Origin: Pascua guehoae
Lineage: Eukaryota; Basidiomycota; Tremellomycetes; Trichosporonales; Trichosporonaceae
Assembly: GCA_001600415.1 (NCBI GenBank)
Contig: BCJX01000016.1
Span: 746,646 to 810,645, forward strand
Reading direction: 5' to 3'
DNA: 64,000 nucleotides
Below are positions 35,165-48,245 of this stretch, in pieces (the stretch's first letter is position 1; each line of letters starts with the position of its first letter). The translations under genes were made by a program, and so were the position numbers. The notes under the pieces were generated by a model. The model saw nothing but the letters and a program-made list of their open reading frames with translations. It had not been told where the DNA came from and did no database searches.

Positions 35165-36041
35165 TCAAGTGCATGCCTCTAGGTCTGACTCGCTGAGGCC
35201 GAGCGTCCAGCAGACATTCTCGATCTCCGCCTTCGCCTCGGCGGCGAACTCGTATCTGTCGGAACACAGAGACAGCCCAAAGTCGATCAGACGTAGGTTG
35301 TCGATGGTCAACGGGCCAGTGCCACAACGAAGCCAGTGTTTCGGCTTCGCAGACTGGTGGATGATGCCCGCAGCGTGAAGCTGGCGATACTTGTGGACAA
35401 TGGCGTTCCTGCCGTCAGCGTTTTGTAGAACAAGAGCACACAGTAGCCCTCAAGTCTCACTTCTCCTTCACAGAGAGCGAATGGATGGTGGCTTCGTCCA
35501 GGGGCTTGCCAACATTCTCGAGCACGGTGCAGAGGATTTCGACGTACACGCCCTTGTGAAGCTGATGCGATACCCAGACGCCGTACCACTTGGGCACAAC
35601 CGTCCCCTGCAGTGCGGTGAGGTGGTGGTGATAGATGAAAGCTTCGTTTTCAACCTCCTCGTACGTCTCCTGCACCTCTGTCGGGTACGAGAATTTGGTC
35701 ACCAGCCGCGCTCCTAGAGTAGTTGCCACAAAGCCGTCGTTGATTCGACCCGACTCGAGGTATTCACGAACAGTGATTCGCCGTCGAAAGGGTGGGAGAG
35801 AATGAGCGTTCTTGGTGGGAGGGTAGGACTCGATGAGCTGCTGCATTGTACGTGTGGCGCGCTGGCTGAGGATCTTGGAATTGAGGGGGCCAAGAAACCG
35901 GCTGGACCCGACAGGCATCACGGAAGGGCAGATTGGTAACGACGATTTTGTGGTAAGGACAAGGCTCTGGAATCAGCTGACAACATGGCAAAGAGAACTG
36001 ACCTTGTAACTGCTAGGCTTGACAAGCTTGTCGGACGGCAT
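35165..36041 (-). CDS. protein-kinase-like protein, probable pseudokinase (array copy D)
   Basis: Exons in minus-strand order: 36041-36003, 35966-35461 and 35408-35165, giving 262 residues, the shortest copy. It begins MPSDKLVKPSSYK, like copies B and C. The conserved series is SRFLGPLNSKIL, LESGRINDGFVA, LVTKFSYP, NEAFIYHHH, QGTVVPKWYGVW, HAAGIIHQSAKPKHW (catalytic Asp replaced by Ser) and LRLIDFGLSL. It lacks the long C-terminal tail of A, B and C and stops soon after an acidic segment (GLSESDLEACT). Intron phases are 0 and 2, as in the other copies. It is the most upstream member of the array. Confidence 0.7.
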
Positions 36042-37406
36042 GGCAAGGGCGACGTGGAGGAGGAGGATGGATAAATGGAGCTGCGGAAGTGGTGGGTGAA
36101 TTGATTGGCGAACTGGGGTGGCGTGGGCAAATAGGAGAATGAGAGAACGGGTGGAGAGGAGGTTGTGAATGAAGATGGGTGAGTGAGGGATGGCGAAAGT
36201 GGAACTGGCAAACAGCGACAACGATGGGGCGTGGACCTTGTTGACCCTGCAGAGGTGGCGGGCCGCAAGCTGATGGCAACCAAGCAGTCGGGCGCGAGTC
36301 GACAAGGCACCACACCAACTGCTGACAAGACCATTGAGATGACCTGACGCGTTCCCGTTTGGCGCCAGGTTGGGTTTGCTGCCATGATCGGCTCGAGTCG
36401 TTGCTCGCGGCCAGCGGCATGGCGTTTAGGGCGTCTCAAGCTGTAACACTGCCAATTCCAAGAGTAGCTCCTGGTCCAATGTCCCCTCGTCGAGACTCTC
36501 GCCTTGAGCTTGTCATACATGTGGGCGAGGCGAAGTGCCAACGCCGAGTGACCAAATAGCAGGTGACGGCACCTCATGCGCATGGCCAGCTGCGCGGTGT
36601 TAGTATTGGCATCTGGCGCGTCATGTCATCAAGATACACATGATACCAGTGTCAGTGTGTCTTCTGTGACGCCCGTACCTGTTAGGCGAGATGTGCGTCG
36701 AGATGAGGTGAGTGGGTGAGGAACACAACCGGCATGTCCAAGGGCTCGCACGATCGCGCACACTGTGAGGAATGCCGACGATCAACAGCGTGGTGTTGTA
36801 GTGAGCGTGCGAATGCGAAAGTATGCAGAGGAGTGCTGTCGTTCTAGTTGTAAAGTGTTCTGGGTGGGATCCAGGTGCTGTAGTTTGTTGACATGATAAG
36901 TTGGCACAGTGGGACATGGATCATGGCTCGGAATTCGCCACCCAACGAACAACGAACACGAGGCCAGAGTGCCGCACTAGCCGCACTGCCGCCGCACTCC
37001 TGAAGCCAAGAAACCTAATTGGGGACCACGTGGTCATTAGGAAAAGCCACCTTGTTTTTGTTAATCTGATTGTTAATGATCGTGCCTGGCGGATGGTGTG
37101 CCCCACTACGCTTCCAACCGGCTTCCACCGGCCGGTCCGTCGATCCCTGGCAGAGCGGCCTCCACATTGCGTTTCCACGACCCCACTACTATTTACCCCT
37201 AATGCAACCCACGCAAACCATCTCGTACCCATGGCCACCCACGCGTACCCACGCTGTCAATAAAACGCCAGAGACGCACCGACCTTCTTGGACCCACGAC
37301 ATTGCGCACCCATTAGTTCTTCTTAGCCCGCCTCGTGTTCCACGTCTCAGCGCCACCCCGACACGTCTTAAAACACAGTCTACCACAAGCTCCGCGACAA
37401 CCAGCC
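36042..37406. promoter_or_regulatory. divergent upstream region of array copy D and the second PAQR gene
   Basis: About 1.36 kb with no supported gene. It presumably holds both promoters. A locally AT-richer segment lies near 37010-37080. Confidence 0.45.
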
Positions 37407-39613
37407 ATGCGCAACCGCTCCTCCAAAAAGTCGCGCTCGAACAGCAAGAGCCCCAAACGCAACGACAGCGGCAACGGAAAAGGCGCCAACGGCAAGACCA
37501 TCACTAGCACCAACGGCACCAACGGGTACACGAACGGGTACACAAACGGGGACGCGAACGGCCACGCAAAGAACGGATACAAGGCGACGACGTCGTCAAA
37601 ACCCACCTCGAACGGAACGACCGCACACTGTGTCGGCCTCGGCAACGCGCGCGCAGCCATGGAACACCTAGGTGTCCAGCAGCCTCTCCTCGGCTCCGAC
37701 TCGGGGAGGGACTTGTTCGCCGACACACCGGGAGCGTGGGGAACGGGCAAACCCCGCCTGCTCTCGTTTAACGAGTCGCTCCGCCTCGTGCCGTGGCAGA
37801 CCGACAACGAGTATGTGCACTACGGATACCGGCCGCAGCTGTACTCTATCAAAAACTGCATCTGGAGCGCGTTTGCTTGTGAGTGTGGTGGGGTGGTGGT
37901 CGGCGGGGGGCGAAGTGTGACGGTGTGGTGCGGTGCGATGGGGCGCGATGGGGTGCGATGGGGTGCAGATTGCGGCGTCGCCACATCAAACGTGCTCGGC
38001 ACCGCTTTACCCTCTGTCGCAAAGACAATCCTCCCCCTCGGCCGACAGCCCAGCCAGCAACGTCCAAGACTGCCGCTAACAATGCAGACATTCACAACGA
38101 GACGGTCAACATCCACTCGCACTCGATCGGCGCGCTCTTCTATGCCCTTCTCCTCCCGGTCCACGTGTTCAGCGACAAGTTCCCGGCGCTCGGCGCGTTC
38201 CCAGACCCGTCTACTCTGCCGCCCTCGACGACCATTGACAAGATTTGCATCACCGTCTACTTTGTCGCCGCGTGCACATGTCTCGGCCTCAGCAGCTGGT
38301 TCCACACGGTGCAGTCCTGCTCGCGAGGCGTGTGTGAGATTGCCCATATTGGCGACTATGTAAGTACCCACGAGAGCGCGTGGAGCGCGAGGCTGTGGTC
38401 CCAGAGGGTCCATCTCATGAATGGGTGCCTGGGGTTGCTGCTCGTCGCTGCAGGACGGTATGAGAGGGTAGGAGAGACGGTTCTTGCCCCCCACCCGCCA
38501 GGACGCTCTCTCTGATTCTCAAGGTTTGACTTGGCTGACAGCAGGTCGGCATCATTGTGCTCATCGTCGGCTCGATCCTTCCGGGCATGTATTACTCGTT
38601 TGAATCGGCTACCCTCCGTGTTACCTACATGGGTGAGTTGTTCTCCTCGCTCACAGCCCTCACCCATCTCCACCACCCCACACCCATTGTGCCCCTGTGA
38701 CCCGACCCAGCTGACGTCAGCCGGTATCTCCATTGCAGGCATCTCGGCGGCCTACATTGTGCTCTCGCCGCACCACCGCAACCACCGCTGGGACCGCACG
38801 CTCGTCTTTATCGGCCTCGGCCTCTCGGCCGTCGTGCCCGTCACTCACGTGGTCCTCGCCAACGGCCTCGACTATGCGCGCAGCAACATGGGGCTGGGGT
38901 ATATTCTCGCCGGCGGCGTGTCGTACATTTTCGGCGCGGTGCTTTAGTGAGTACCTGGTGTTGCGGGACGTTCCGGTTACGAGGCGGCCGGTCAGTGCGG
39001 TGCCGTTGTGGAGGTACCGTATTAGCCGCGGGTCTGTGGTGCTTCTGTGGCGGTGCTTCAGTGGTGCTTCTGATGTGCTTGTGGGGTGCTACTGAGGTGC
39101 GATTGAGGTGCGGTGTTCGATGCCCGCGGCATTGGACCGCTCATGGGCTTGTGAGAACCAGGTCCATCGCACTTCCGAGGTCACGATCTATGAGAGACTC
39201 TTGGTACCTAACCTTGCACGTTCATACGTGACTCGGTAGCACTCGACCCACCTTGCTTGCCAGACTCCACAATGCTTCTCCTTCTTCCCCACCCAACGAT
39301 GCTTCGCCCCCCTCTCCCATCGCCCACTTTCCACTCCCCCCTACTTCCCGCACCCCCTACCCCCACACCCCCTATTCCCCACACCCCCCATTTCTTCCCC
39401 CATCCATCTCCATTACACCCCCCATTGCCAACGCTAACCCCCAGCGCCGCCCGCTTCCCCGAACGCGTCTTCCCAGGCAAAGTCGACTTTTTCGGCTCGT
39501 CGCACCAAATCTTCCACTGCTTTGTGGTCCTCGGCTCGTGGTTCCAGTTCTCAGCCCTGCGGTGGATGGCCGTGGGACGCGCCACGGCCCTCGCAATGGC
39601 AGAGGCGACTTAG
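37407..39613 (+). CDS. PAQR family membrane receptor, adiponectin-receptor/Izh type
   Basis: Five exons: 37407-37878, 38088-38359, 38545-38632, 38721-38946 and 39445-39613, giving 408 residues with all phases consistent. The N-terminal 100 residues are basic and then Asn/Gly/Thr-rich (NGYTNGYTNGDANGH). The PAQR signatures are LLSFNESLRLVPWQTDNEYV, GYRP, YIHNETVNIHSHSIGALF, SSWFHTVQSC (first zinc-ligand His), then AARFPERVFPGKVDFFGSSH and QIFHCFVVLGSW (last two His). It is a shorter, classical Izh1/2-like receptor, distinct from the IZH3-like one at 26527. At exon 4 I prefer the acceptor at 38720 (CTGACGTCAG) to the one at 38738, because it gives a full-length membrane helix. Intron 4 is long (498 bases). 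Confidence 0.88.
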
Positions 39614-40499
39614 GCCAATGTGCATTTGGTAAAGCCAACACACGACGCCGACTTGGGATCGAGACCAGAATGATCCCCCCACAGACCTCCCACCGCTCTC
39701 CGGATCACGGCTGGTGGCTGGATACACCATGATACAATCAACCACAGGACTCAACCACAGGACGCAGGACGCTGTGAAGACACGCCAAAGGATTCATCTC
39801 CCTGCGACGCGGCGATGGCCAGGCAGCCACCCGCCAATCGTACAGGCCACACTTGTGCGGCAATCTGTCATTCGACGCACGAGGCCAGCCCTCTGCCTGA
39901 TTCCGAGCTAGAAACTCTAGAACTGTATCATACCATGCTAGACCAGTAGAGCCGTGCCAACCCCGAACCTGTGCACAACTGATGACCGCTGGAGTTGGAG
40001 TTGCGAGGCCACTGGTCGCGCACAGATGTCCATGCGACTGCTTGCGCGGTGACTTGTGAATTGTCTGTCAGTATCCATGTGCCTCTGGGCCTAGGCTCGT
40101 TTGGACCTCGGCATCAGCGCTCAACTAGCCGTACTCCTTTTGTCTCTAGGTGCATCTGCATATCTGTGCCTCTTCTAGTACATCTGCATATCTGCATATC
40201 TGCAGCCCAGCTGGCCACCTTGCCATCACCACCCACCAAGTATTCACCACCCACCAAGTATCCCGCCGCCAATCTCGACCCCATCCCGGTCAGTCCCAGT
40301 TCCAGTCCGCCCTAGTCCATTCGTCATACCTCCACCCCCCTCGCGCGCCTCGCGCAACAGATTTCAGATCAGATTTCTAGATTTCAAATTTGCTCCCGCG
40401 TGCCTGATCCGATTTCTCCTGGCTCTTGTTGATCCACGCGACTTGGCGGGTCGACGTGCACCTTGAAACCTCTACTCTTACGACAATCGACGACCGACC
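39614..40499. other. intergenic, no gene seen
   Basis: This lies between the PAQR gene and SERF. It contains a few CATATCTG repeats near 40150-40205 and otherwise nothing recognisable. The SERF promoter should lie in the last part. Confidence 0.5.
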
Positions 40500-42355
40500 A
40501 TGACCCGTACGTCCTGACGTTCTGACCCGGGGGGAGGGGGGGAGGGGCGATAGGTGGTGGGGGTGGAGGGTGGAGACGAGGAGGGAGGGGGTAGTGGGGG
40601 ATGGGGAGGAGGAGGGGGGTGGAGGGGTGCAAGGGCGGACTGACACCAGGCGGGGACCAGCGCGATCGCGACCGTGCCAAGAACCTGGCCAAGAAGTGAG
40701 TGTGCGAGGTGCCATGGGGGTGGTTGGTTGGGCGGGGGGTTGGGATGGAGGTCGGGGTGAGGATGAGGGCGATGGTGCGGGTGTGGGTGTGGGTGTGCGG
40801 GTGTGGGTTCGTGGGTTCGTGTTTGGTTATTGGGGGTACGCCTCTTGTATCGTAGCTTGGGCGGGGCGGGGCTGGGGCTGGTGACTGGGACGTGGCTGGT
40901 GACTGGTGACTTGGACTGGTGACTGGTGACGCGTACGGGTGACCGGTATCTGGGCGCTGGCGACTGTCGACCTCGTGAGGTATCCCACTCCTGGTGTCTG
41001 GTGCCGTGACCGGCGACTGGCGACTGGCATCCCGGTACACAACTGTCCCCTACTGTGGGCAACATATCCTGCTTGCCGCTGCGGGTCGGCCATATCCTGC
41101 TCCTGTGGAACCAGTCTCACCCGATACGACCTGCTCGGCCGGGGCGTGTGGCACTCGTAGTCCGGACCGTCACGAACCGGCGTTGGGCACACAAGGACGC
41201 CGTCGCGTGCCGCGCTGTGGAGTCGCGTAGCTGAGCTGGTACACCTGGGTGTCGCGTGTGGTGTCTGTGGTGTCTGGCCGTGCGTCGTGCTGGGGTGCCG
41301 ACTTGGAGACGAGCTGGCAAGCTGTGGAGGTTCGATGTCGAGGTGTCGAGCTCGGAAGATGTCGAGGTGTCGAGGTGTCGAGGTGTCGAGCTGTCGAGCT
41401 GTCTAGCTGTCGAGCTGTCGAGCTGTCGAGCTGTCGAGCTGTCGAGCTGTCGAGCTTGTAAGATGTCGAGCTCGTAAGATGTCGAGCTCGTAAGGTGTCG
41501 AGCTCGTCAGATGCCGAGCTGAGGAATCGGCGAGCTGTCGAGCTGTGTCGATCAGCAGAGCAGAGTCAAGTCCGACTACCGTGTGAGACGCGCCCAGGTG
41601 CAGGTATACGGCGACAGATGGTCAGATTGCGCCGATGCTTTGCCCGCCAGACAAGGCGGAAATGCTCGCTGTCTTGTGATGGCGCAAATACTCCGTGCTG
41701 GGGGATGCGAGATAGCCCAGGGCGTTTCCAGACTGGCACATGTTGTGGCTATAGCCTGCATGGGGTGGTGCCGTAGGCCATTTATCTCGCGTGACTGCAC
41801 TGCCTTGCCTCTCTTGCTGTCTCATTTTGCCTCGTCTCGTCTCGCTTTGCCGCGTCTCGTGTCGCTTTGCCTCGTCTCGGCCAGTCTCGCTTTGTCTCGT
41901 CTCGTCTTGCGTCCTCGACTCGTCCCACTTTCCACTCTCCCTGCCCTTCTCGCTCATCCCTACACGCTCGCTCACACGCAGCCAAGCGGCCAAGAAGAAG
42001 CAGACGGGCGACCCCACCGCGCGTCGCGAAGCGTACGTCTGCAGTCTCTGCTGATCAGTCGGAATGCTGACGAGTCGCAGCGATGCAAAGGCCCTGCAGG
42101 AGAAGTAGGTCGCTCACGCGCCGTCTGCGCCGAGGCCGAGCTGTCGAGCTGTATATGGCCACGGGACAATACAGCCCCGGGCGAATCTGACGGCGTGGCC
42201 GCAGAAGGACAGCAGTACGGAGACAAAGCTGACACTGCAGGATTGCCGTGTGTTGACGCTGATCCCCTACCCGCGCCCATACTGACATACAGGCCAAGAA
42301 GGCGGCTGCCGAGGCTGGCGACGCCGGCGCGTCCGGCAAGGGCAAGAAGAAGTAG
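40500..42355 (+). CDS. SERF-like small basic protein (4F5 family)
   Basis: SERF proteins are tiny, highly charged factors found from yeast to human that can modify protein aggregation. The gene is too short and fragmented to show as an open frame. Six exons: 40500-40506, 40650-40695, 41982-42032, 42081-42104, 42241-42247 and 42293-42355, giving 65 residues. It begins MTRGDQRDRDRAKNLAK (the family N-terminus), then KKKQTGDPTARREADAKALQ, and ends GKGKKK. Exon 1 codes for only 7 bases. Exon 5 is a 7-base microexon (GATTGCC) after a strong CTGACACTGCAG acceptor; without it exons 4 and 6 do not share a frame. Intron 2 is 1,286 bases, several times the whole coding length, and carries an 8-bp repeat array. 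Confidence 0.8.
41336..41490. repeat. 8-bp array (TCGAGCTG)n inside SERF intron 2
   Basis: About 15 units of GTCGAGCT and GTCGAGGT, perfect near 41393-41455 and decaying towards 41540. Confidence 0.85.
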
Positions 42356-42699
42356 CTTCTAGCCTGGACATTGCGCTTGCGCTCTCCCTCATCCTCCCGG
42401 GGACTCTTAATTACAGCTCGCTTGTTTGTATGCCCGGCCACGCGCACGCGCACGTGAGCTTGCGCACGACAACAATGCAATGCATAGATGCCAATCGCCG
42501 ACAGATGCAGTCAGACGCCTCCAATGCAAACAAGCAAAATCCGCCAGCACACTCGCGCCCGTGTCGACGTTGCGGTCGCGACGTGTGCTGGTCTACTAAA
42601 CCATGTTCCGGTGATGGGTACTGGTACACGCCAAGATGTACCTGTACGCCAGCGCACCGGCACGCAAACAAGCGACTCTGCAGCAAAGTCACTAGGCGT

Positions 42700-45029
42700 C
42701 TAGGCGTCGCCGCCGAGCGCCTTGATCTCGGCGCGCACCGACGCCTCAGTCTCGACCTTTTGCAGCTGCGTCTTTTCGAGCGTCTCGCCCTTCTCGACGC
42801 GCGCCTTGAGGTCCTCGATCGCCTTGAGCTGCGGCGTCAGTTGATGGTCTACCTTGTTCAACTGTTGCCTACCTTCTTGGTCAGGTTGCGAATCTTCTTG
42901 GCGGCCGCCTCGTCGTCGGCGGGCGCAACCTCGAGCTTGGCGAGCTTTTCGGCCGCAGCCGCGGGTGCGTCCTCGGCGGGGGCAGCAGCCGCGTCGGCCT
43001 TCTTGTTCTTGGTGCGCTGGCGCTTCTTCTTCTCCTTTTCGCCGCCCGCAGCACCGGGCACGGGCGCGCCCGGAATCGAGCCCGGAATGTACCGGCCGCT
43101 GGGCTTGCCGCCGCGGAACATGGGCGTCGACGCGCCAGAGCCGGCGGCGCTCGAGTCATCGTCGTCACGGCGGTACGCGTCCGAGGCCGCCGCACCGCGC
43201 GCACCGGGGGGACGGTACGCGCCGACGGGCTTGGCCACTGCGCCGTTGGTGCCGTTGCTTCCGTTCTTGCCGCCGTGCTGCGCCACGCTCGCCGTGGGCT
43301 CGGGCGCCTTGGGGAGAACAGCGGGGAACGAGGGCATCTGCTCTGGCCGCAGAGGGCGGAACGACGCCTGGTACAGGTCGTCCTGGGGGTGGACGTGCAG
43401 CAGCTGCCCACCACACCACCAGATCTTGACGCTGTTGTCCACACGCAGGCGAGGGGACAGCGTCGCTGTCAGAATGTACCGTCCACATGGCGACCACTCG
43501 CAGTGCGACGAGTTGGACGCCCTGGTGTGTCAGTGTGGGTGCCAAGACGCCGCCAGCCACGCAGAACTCACTGGAACTCGGCCACCTTTTTGCGGGTGCT
43601 CACGTCCCAAATATCGACGCCACCGGCAAGGTTGCCAAAGCCGGCCGAAAGGAGCAGGCGGCCCTGAGGCTGGTACAGGATAAAGTTGCGGTGGTTGCCA
43701 CCAAACGTGTGGGCCGCCTTGGCCTTGCGGTCAAAGATGGTCGTGCGCGCAGGCATGTATCCGTAGCACACTGAAAAGTCGCGCGAGTTGGGGTTCCAGC
43801 AAAAGTCGTAGATGGGACCCTCCTTGTCTGCGAGTTAGTTGTGCCCTGGTGGCGCCTCGTATCAATCCACGCACCAAGTTCCACCATGCCGTCAAACGAG
43901 CCGTCGAGGCTGACAAGGTACAGGTTTGTCTCGCCGTAGTACGACTTGCCCGTGTTGTCAACGTCGGTGTGGGTGAGGAAGAGTGCCTGGAGAGTGAGTT
44001 GAAATCCGAGGAAGGTCGGGCGCCGCAAGCAGCAGCACACACGCACCATGGTACCGGCATTGTTCCACTTGACGTTGACCTTGTCGGCCTTGTAGAAGGC
44101 CTTGCGCGCGACAGTCATTGGAATGTCGCGCGTCACTGTCGTCTCGGCATCCGGGTTGGGCTTGCCAATGATCGACGACAGTGTGTACAGCGCCACCGAC
44201 GCCGGGGCGCCCTTGCGCTCGCCGATCCAAATGGCAATTGCGGGCTCGTTGTGGGGACGGAGCGGTTTGCTCGACGTTGCGCCCTCGGCGAGCGCGCTGG
44301 GACGCGACATGAACACGCCCTTGATCTGGCCGTCGAGCTTGATGCGCGTGGCGGGACGCGGCGCCAGGGGAGGCGTAAAGACGAGCAGGTCCGACGCAGT
44401 TGGGCGGATCAGGTGTGCCTCGTCTGGCGTCACGATCGGCTGCCTGGGGAAGGGTCAGCTGACTGGGAATTTGGGGAGCTGCAACCCACCAGTCGTCTCC
44501 GGTCTTGTGGTACCACCCGCCCACGAGCTCGCCAGTCTTGACGTCCCACACCTTGACGTTCTTGTGTACCTCCGTCTCGCTCTTGACAGGGCGTTCAAAC
44601 GTAAAGAGCTGTGTCGCCAGTGGCGAGAACGCCAATGCCACGACATTTGGCTGCTCGATCGTCACTGGTGCTGCGGTCGAGTCGGCCGCGGCGGGCAACA
44701 GCTGCACACTAGAGCAGTTAGCCATCGAGTCAAAGCATAGGTAGGGGCACATACTTGCTGGCAACAGCGTAGGCGTACCACTCCCCGTCAGACGAGTACG
44801 CGTATGTGCGTGCGGCGGCAGTGTCGCTGCAATGTTAGCACTGTCCATCGCATGACGATCCAAAGGAAGGCCAAGAACGTACGAAGGGACCCTGCTCGAA
44901 ATCTCCCATGAGGGGCTGTCGGCAACACCAAGTGTCTTTTGCGCGCGGACTGTCGAGGTTGTTAGTGTCCTGCAAGAGTCGAGACGCAGAGAGACGGCAG
45001 GACATACAGGCGTACTGTGTTGAGGCCAT
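42700..45029 (-). CDS. eukaryotic translation initiation factor 2A (eIF2A)
   Basis: eIF2A is a WD-repeat protein that can deliver initiator tRNA in alternative initiation. Exons in minus-strand order: 45029-45008, 44949-44883, 44826-44755, 44708-44490, 44443-44047, 43986-43875, 43827-43572, 43521-42873 and 42828-42700. They give 640 residues with all nine exons in phase. Family features are SYYGETNLYLVSLDG, EGPIYDFCWNPNSRDF, CYGYMPARTTIFD, HRNFILYQPQGRLL, GGVDIWDVSTRK and CEWSPCGRYILTAT, the eIF2A beta-propeller core. The C-terminus has GRYIPGSIPGAPVPGA, a Lys-rich stretch (KEKKKRQRTKNKK) and a final helix LKAIEDLKARVEKGETL. It converges with SERF over 344 bases and diverges from the PRPP synthetase gene. 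Confidence 0.93.
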
Positions 45030-45957
45030 CGTATCAGTGTCGGCTGTAGCGGGCCAGAGTGATGGAGGAAGGCGAGCTGCAAAGAGTTATGACACAGATG
45101 GGGGGACAGTGGTGCGTATGGATGCCGATGATGCCTGTAGAGGTGGCCGGGGGGGAGGGAGAGGACGAGGTAGACGAGAGGGATGTGGTTTTAGCGTCGA
45201 GGGGGTTGTCAAGAGGCAACAACGAAAGGATCAGAGATGCATGTGCCACCTACCTCACTCACCATGCACGATCGTCGCCAACAAATGTCGGGCGGAGACC
45301 TGATACAGGAGATTCCAAACCAGAGATCTGGAACTCGCAACTTTACACACGTCATTATCAGCCCTCCCCCTTTGGTGACGGTGACGTGTAAAAAAAAATT
45401 GTGTCATTTAGTTGCTTGGCAAAAATTCAATTGGCTTTAGCTTTTGGTAAAAGCAAAGAAAGAAATTTGTTTGTGAGCGAACGAGTGGAGTGTTGGAGTG
45501 ATAAAGGCTCCGAAGGGTCCGATCCAAAATGGAGATTACAGAAAAAAGAGAGAGAGACAAAGAGGCTGTCTCGGCGGAGATCCGTTTAGGACCCGAGACG
45601 GGAGAGGAGCAGCAGCAGGAGGGATGCAGGCAGCCAGTGGCCACTCCGGTGCAGCTCATCTATCATCTTTCAAGTCTCATGTCGTCTTGATCTCACCACC
45701 CCCCGCTCCTCCATCCCCATCGGGTCCACACCCAACGCTCATCGACGCTCGCACAGAGTAGACGAACAGCCGACCGATAGCCAACACCCCCACTGCCCAC
45801 CTGAAAACAAAAAGACACGACAGCATCTCGATTCCCAGAGATTCCGTCCTTCTTGCCATTTGTCATTTGCATTTTGTTCCAGCAATAATCTTGCCCCCAC
45901 CGCCCCCTGCACCACTTCACACTTCCACTCCCACCACCACCCAGTAACCTCGTCACC
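45030..45957. promoter_or_regulatory. divergent promoter region of eIF2A and PRPP synthetase
   Basis: About 930 bases without a gene. It includes an AT-rich patch near 45388-45470 and a C/A-rich leader just before the PRPP synthetase start. Confidence 0.5.
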
Positions 45958-47745
45958 ATGCACCACAAGGGCAACTCGATCCGCCTCCTCACTGGTACGT
46001 GTACCTCTTGTCGGGCTCGGTCTTGAACCTGCGGCTGACGTCCAGGCAACGCCCACCCCGGGCTCGCAGAGGCCGTTGCAGCTCGGTGAGCATTGTCTTT
46101 CCTCCCTTCGTTTCGGACCAACGGGTCCCAACCCCTGTTGGTTGGGCAACTGCTGCCTCGACGTGTCCGAGGTACACGTCGGACGACTGTTGCCAGTGTT
46201 TCCCCTGGTCCGGTCAACCTTGTTTGGCCTAGAACCAACTTTTACGGGGCCGTGGGCCCATGCTCCACAAGCCTCCACCGCAACCCCACAAACCTTTGCC
46301 CGACACTGACACTGTGCCTCCGACCCGTCCCATTGCAACACACGACCTCGTCCACATCCACTACTCTCGCTCTTACCCCCTCGCGATTACCACTGCAGCC
46401 TCGGCATCCCGCTCACGCCGTGCCATGTGTCCAAGTTCCTCTCGCTCGAGACGAGCGTCCAGATCCACCAATCGGTGCGCGAGGAGGATGTCTTCATCAT
46501 CCAGTCGCCGTCGCCCCCCGACGTCAACGACCACCTGATGGAGCTCCTCATCATGATTTCGGGTGTGTAGAAGCCATCCTGCCCTGTTTTTCTCCCCCCT
46601 CTCTTCTGTCATGTCCGTTGCCTGCGGACGCTGACGTCGGCCAGCCTGCAAGACGGCATCTGCCAAGCGCATCACGGCGGTCATCCCCTCGTACCCCTAT
46701 GCGCGCCAGGACAAGAAGGACAAGGCGCGTGCGCCTGTCACGGCCAAGTGAGTTGTAACCACCCTCCCCCACAAATGTAATGAGGGTTAGTGACTAACGG
46801 CAGGCTTGTCGCCAACCTCCTGGCCGTTGCCGGTGCCGACCACGTCATTACGCTCGACCTGCACGCGTCGCAGATCCAGGGCTTCTTCAACATCCCTGTT
46901 GACAACCTGTTCTCGGACGTGTTGATGATGCAGTACATCAAGCTCAACATTCCCGGCTGGCGCGATGCCATCATCGTCTCCCCCGATGCCGGTGGTGCCA
47001 AGCGGTGAGTACAGAGTGGAAGCGTGAGGAGCTGGTGTAACACGAGGGCGTTGCACCATGACGTTGTCGCGGCCAGAATGAGCTCTACTGGAGGTCTGAA
47101 CTGGCCGCAACGTCGCAGCGTCGACCATGGTTGAGGCAGAAATGTCCTTCCCAATGTCCAGCCCAGGACATTGAGACATGCCGGATTCCGGGCCGTATTT
47201 GAAATTTCAACTAGGCCGTCGGACTAACCCGTCTCAGCGCCACGGGCCTGGCCGACCAGCTCAACCTCGACTTTGCGCTCATCAACCGCAAGCGCAGGCG
47301 CGACCTGTCGGCGTCGTTTATCCCGACTGTCCCGCCCACGCCGAGCGGCTCCGAGTACGGCTCCAACCACGGCGACTCGGACGCCGAAGACAGCATGGAG
47401 CTGCTCGTTGGCGACGTCCGTGGTCGCGTTGCCATTCTCATCGACGACATGATTGACACTGGCCACACACTCGAGCTCGCCGCCGAGGTTCTCAACGACG
47501 CTGGCGCGACTCAGATCTACGCGATCATCTGCCACGGTCTCCTCGCCGGTGTCTCGAACGAGACCATCAAGAACCTCCCGATCAAGCGCCTGGTCGTGTC
47601 CAACTCGATTGACCAGACTGCCCGGCGAGCAGCGCTTGGCAACAAGTTTGACACGCTCGACATTGCCCCCGTGATCGCAGAGTCGATCCGCAGGACACAC
47701 AACGGCGAGTCGATCTCGGCCCTCTTCAAGCCCGATTTCATGTGA
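45958..47745 (+). CDS. ribose-phosphate pyrophosphokinase (PRPP synthetase)
   Basis: It makes PRPP from ribose 5-phosphate and ATP for nucleotide, His and Trp synthesis. Six exons: 45958-45994, 46046-46085, 46399-46562, 46645-46747, 46804-47004 and 47238-47745, giving 350 residues. Motifs in order: [29 protein letters not shown] (catalytic flexible region), the PRPP-synthetase signature [11 protein letters not shown] (133-143), [10 protein letters not shown], and the PRPP-binding loop [12 protein letters not shown] (248-259). An insert of roughly 30 residues (about 204-234, Pro/Ser/Asp-rich) sits just before the last core; inserts of this kind occur in some fungal Prs subunits. Yeasts usually have several Prs paralogues that form complexes, so the exact PRS number cannot be given. 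Confidence 0.93.
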
Positions 47746-48094
47746 GAGCCCTCACAAACGGCTTTCGACACGGCTTACGAGCCCCCCGCCCGGGTCTCAA
47801 AGGCAAGAGACATTCCATCTGGCTCGCACCACGAACACGCACACAAAGGTTTTCTGGGGCAGCCATGTACCATTTGTATTCCGTGACGAGGAAGATCAAT
47901 GCATTTGAATGAATAGACGGTGTGCACTGGTCCCAGGCCGGCCGGTCCACGATTGCCGACCTCTCCAGTGTACCAGTGTCGCAATGAGTGTGTAATAGCA
48001 CCACGAAGCCGAGCTATCCATATACAGTACCCAAAAGGTATCCTAAATACTGTACCGTCGAGAGGGCATCTCAGCGGATTCGCTTCAAAACCCG

Positions 48095-48180
48095 GCGCCC
48101 CCCAAAAACCCCCAACTCTCCAAAAGGCGACCGCCGCCCCCGGGAGGGCGTCGCCTCGACAGAAGCCAAGCTCACCCCCC
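48095..48180 (+). repeat. GC-rich hairpin repeat, copy 1
   Basis: The core at 48126-48155 begins GGCGACC and ends GGGCGTCGCC, so the arms GGCGAC/GTCGCC can pair. It is preceded by CCCCCAACTCTCCAAAA and followed by AGAAGCCAAGCTC. Related copies are at 58866-58955, 60135 and 60719. Confidence 0.6.
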
Positions 48181-48245
48181 TTACCCTAACATGTCGGAGA
48201 ACGCGGAAGAGAGCGTGTACTATTACCGAGTGATGGGCCGCACGA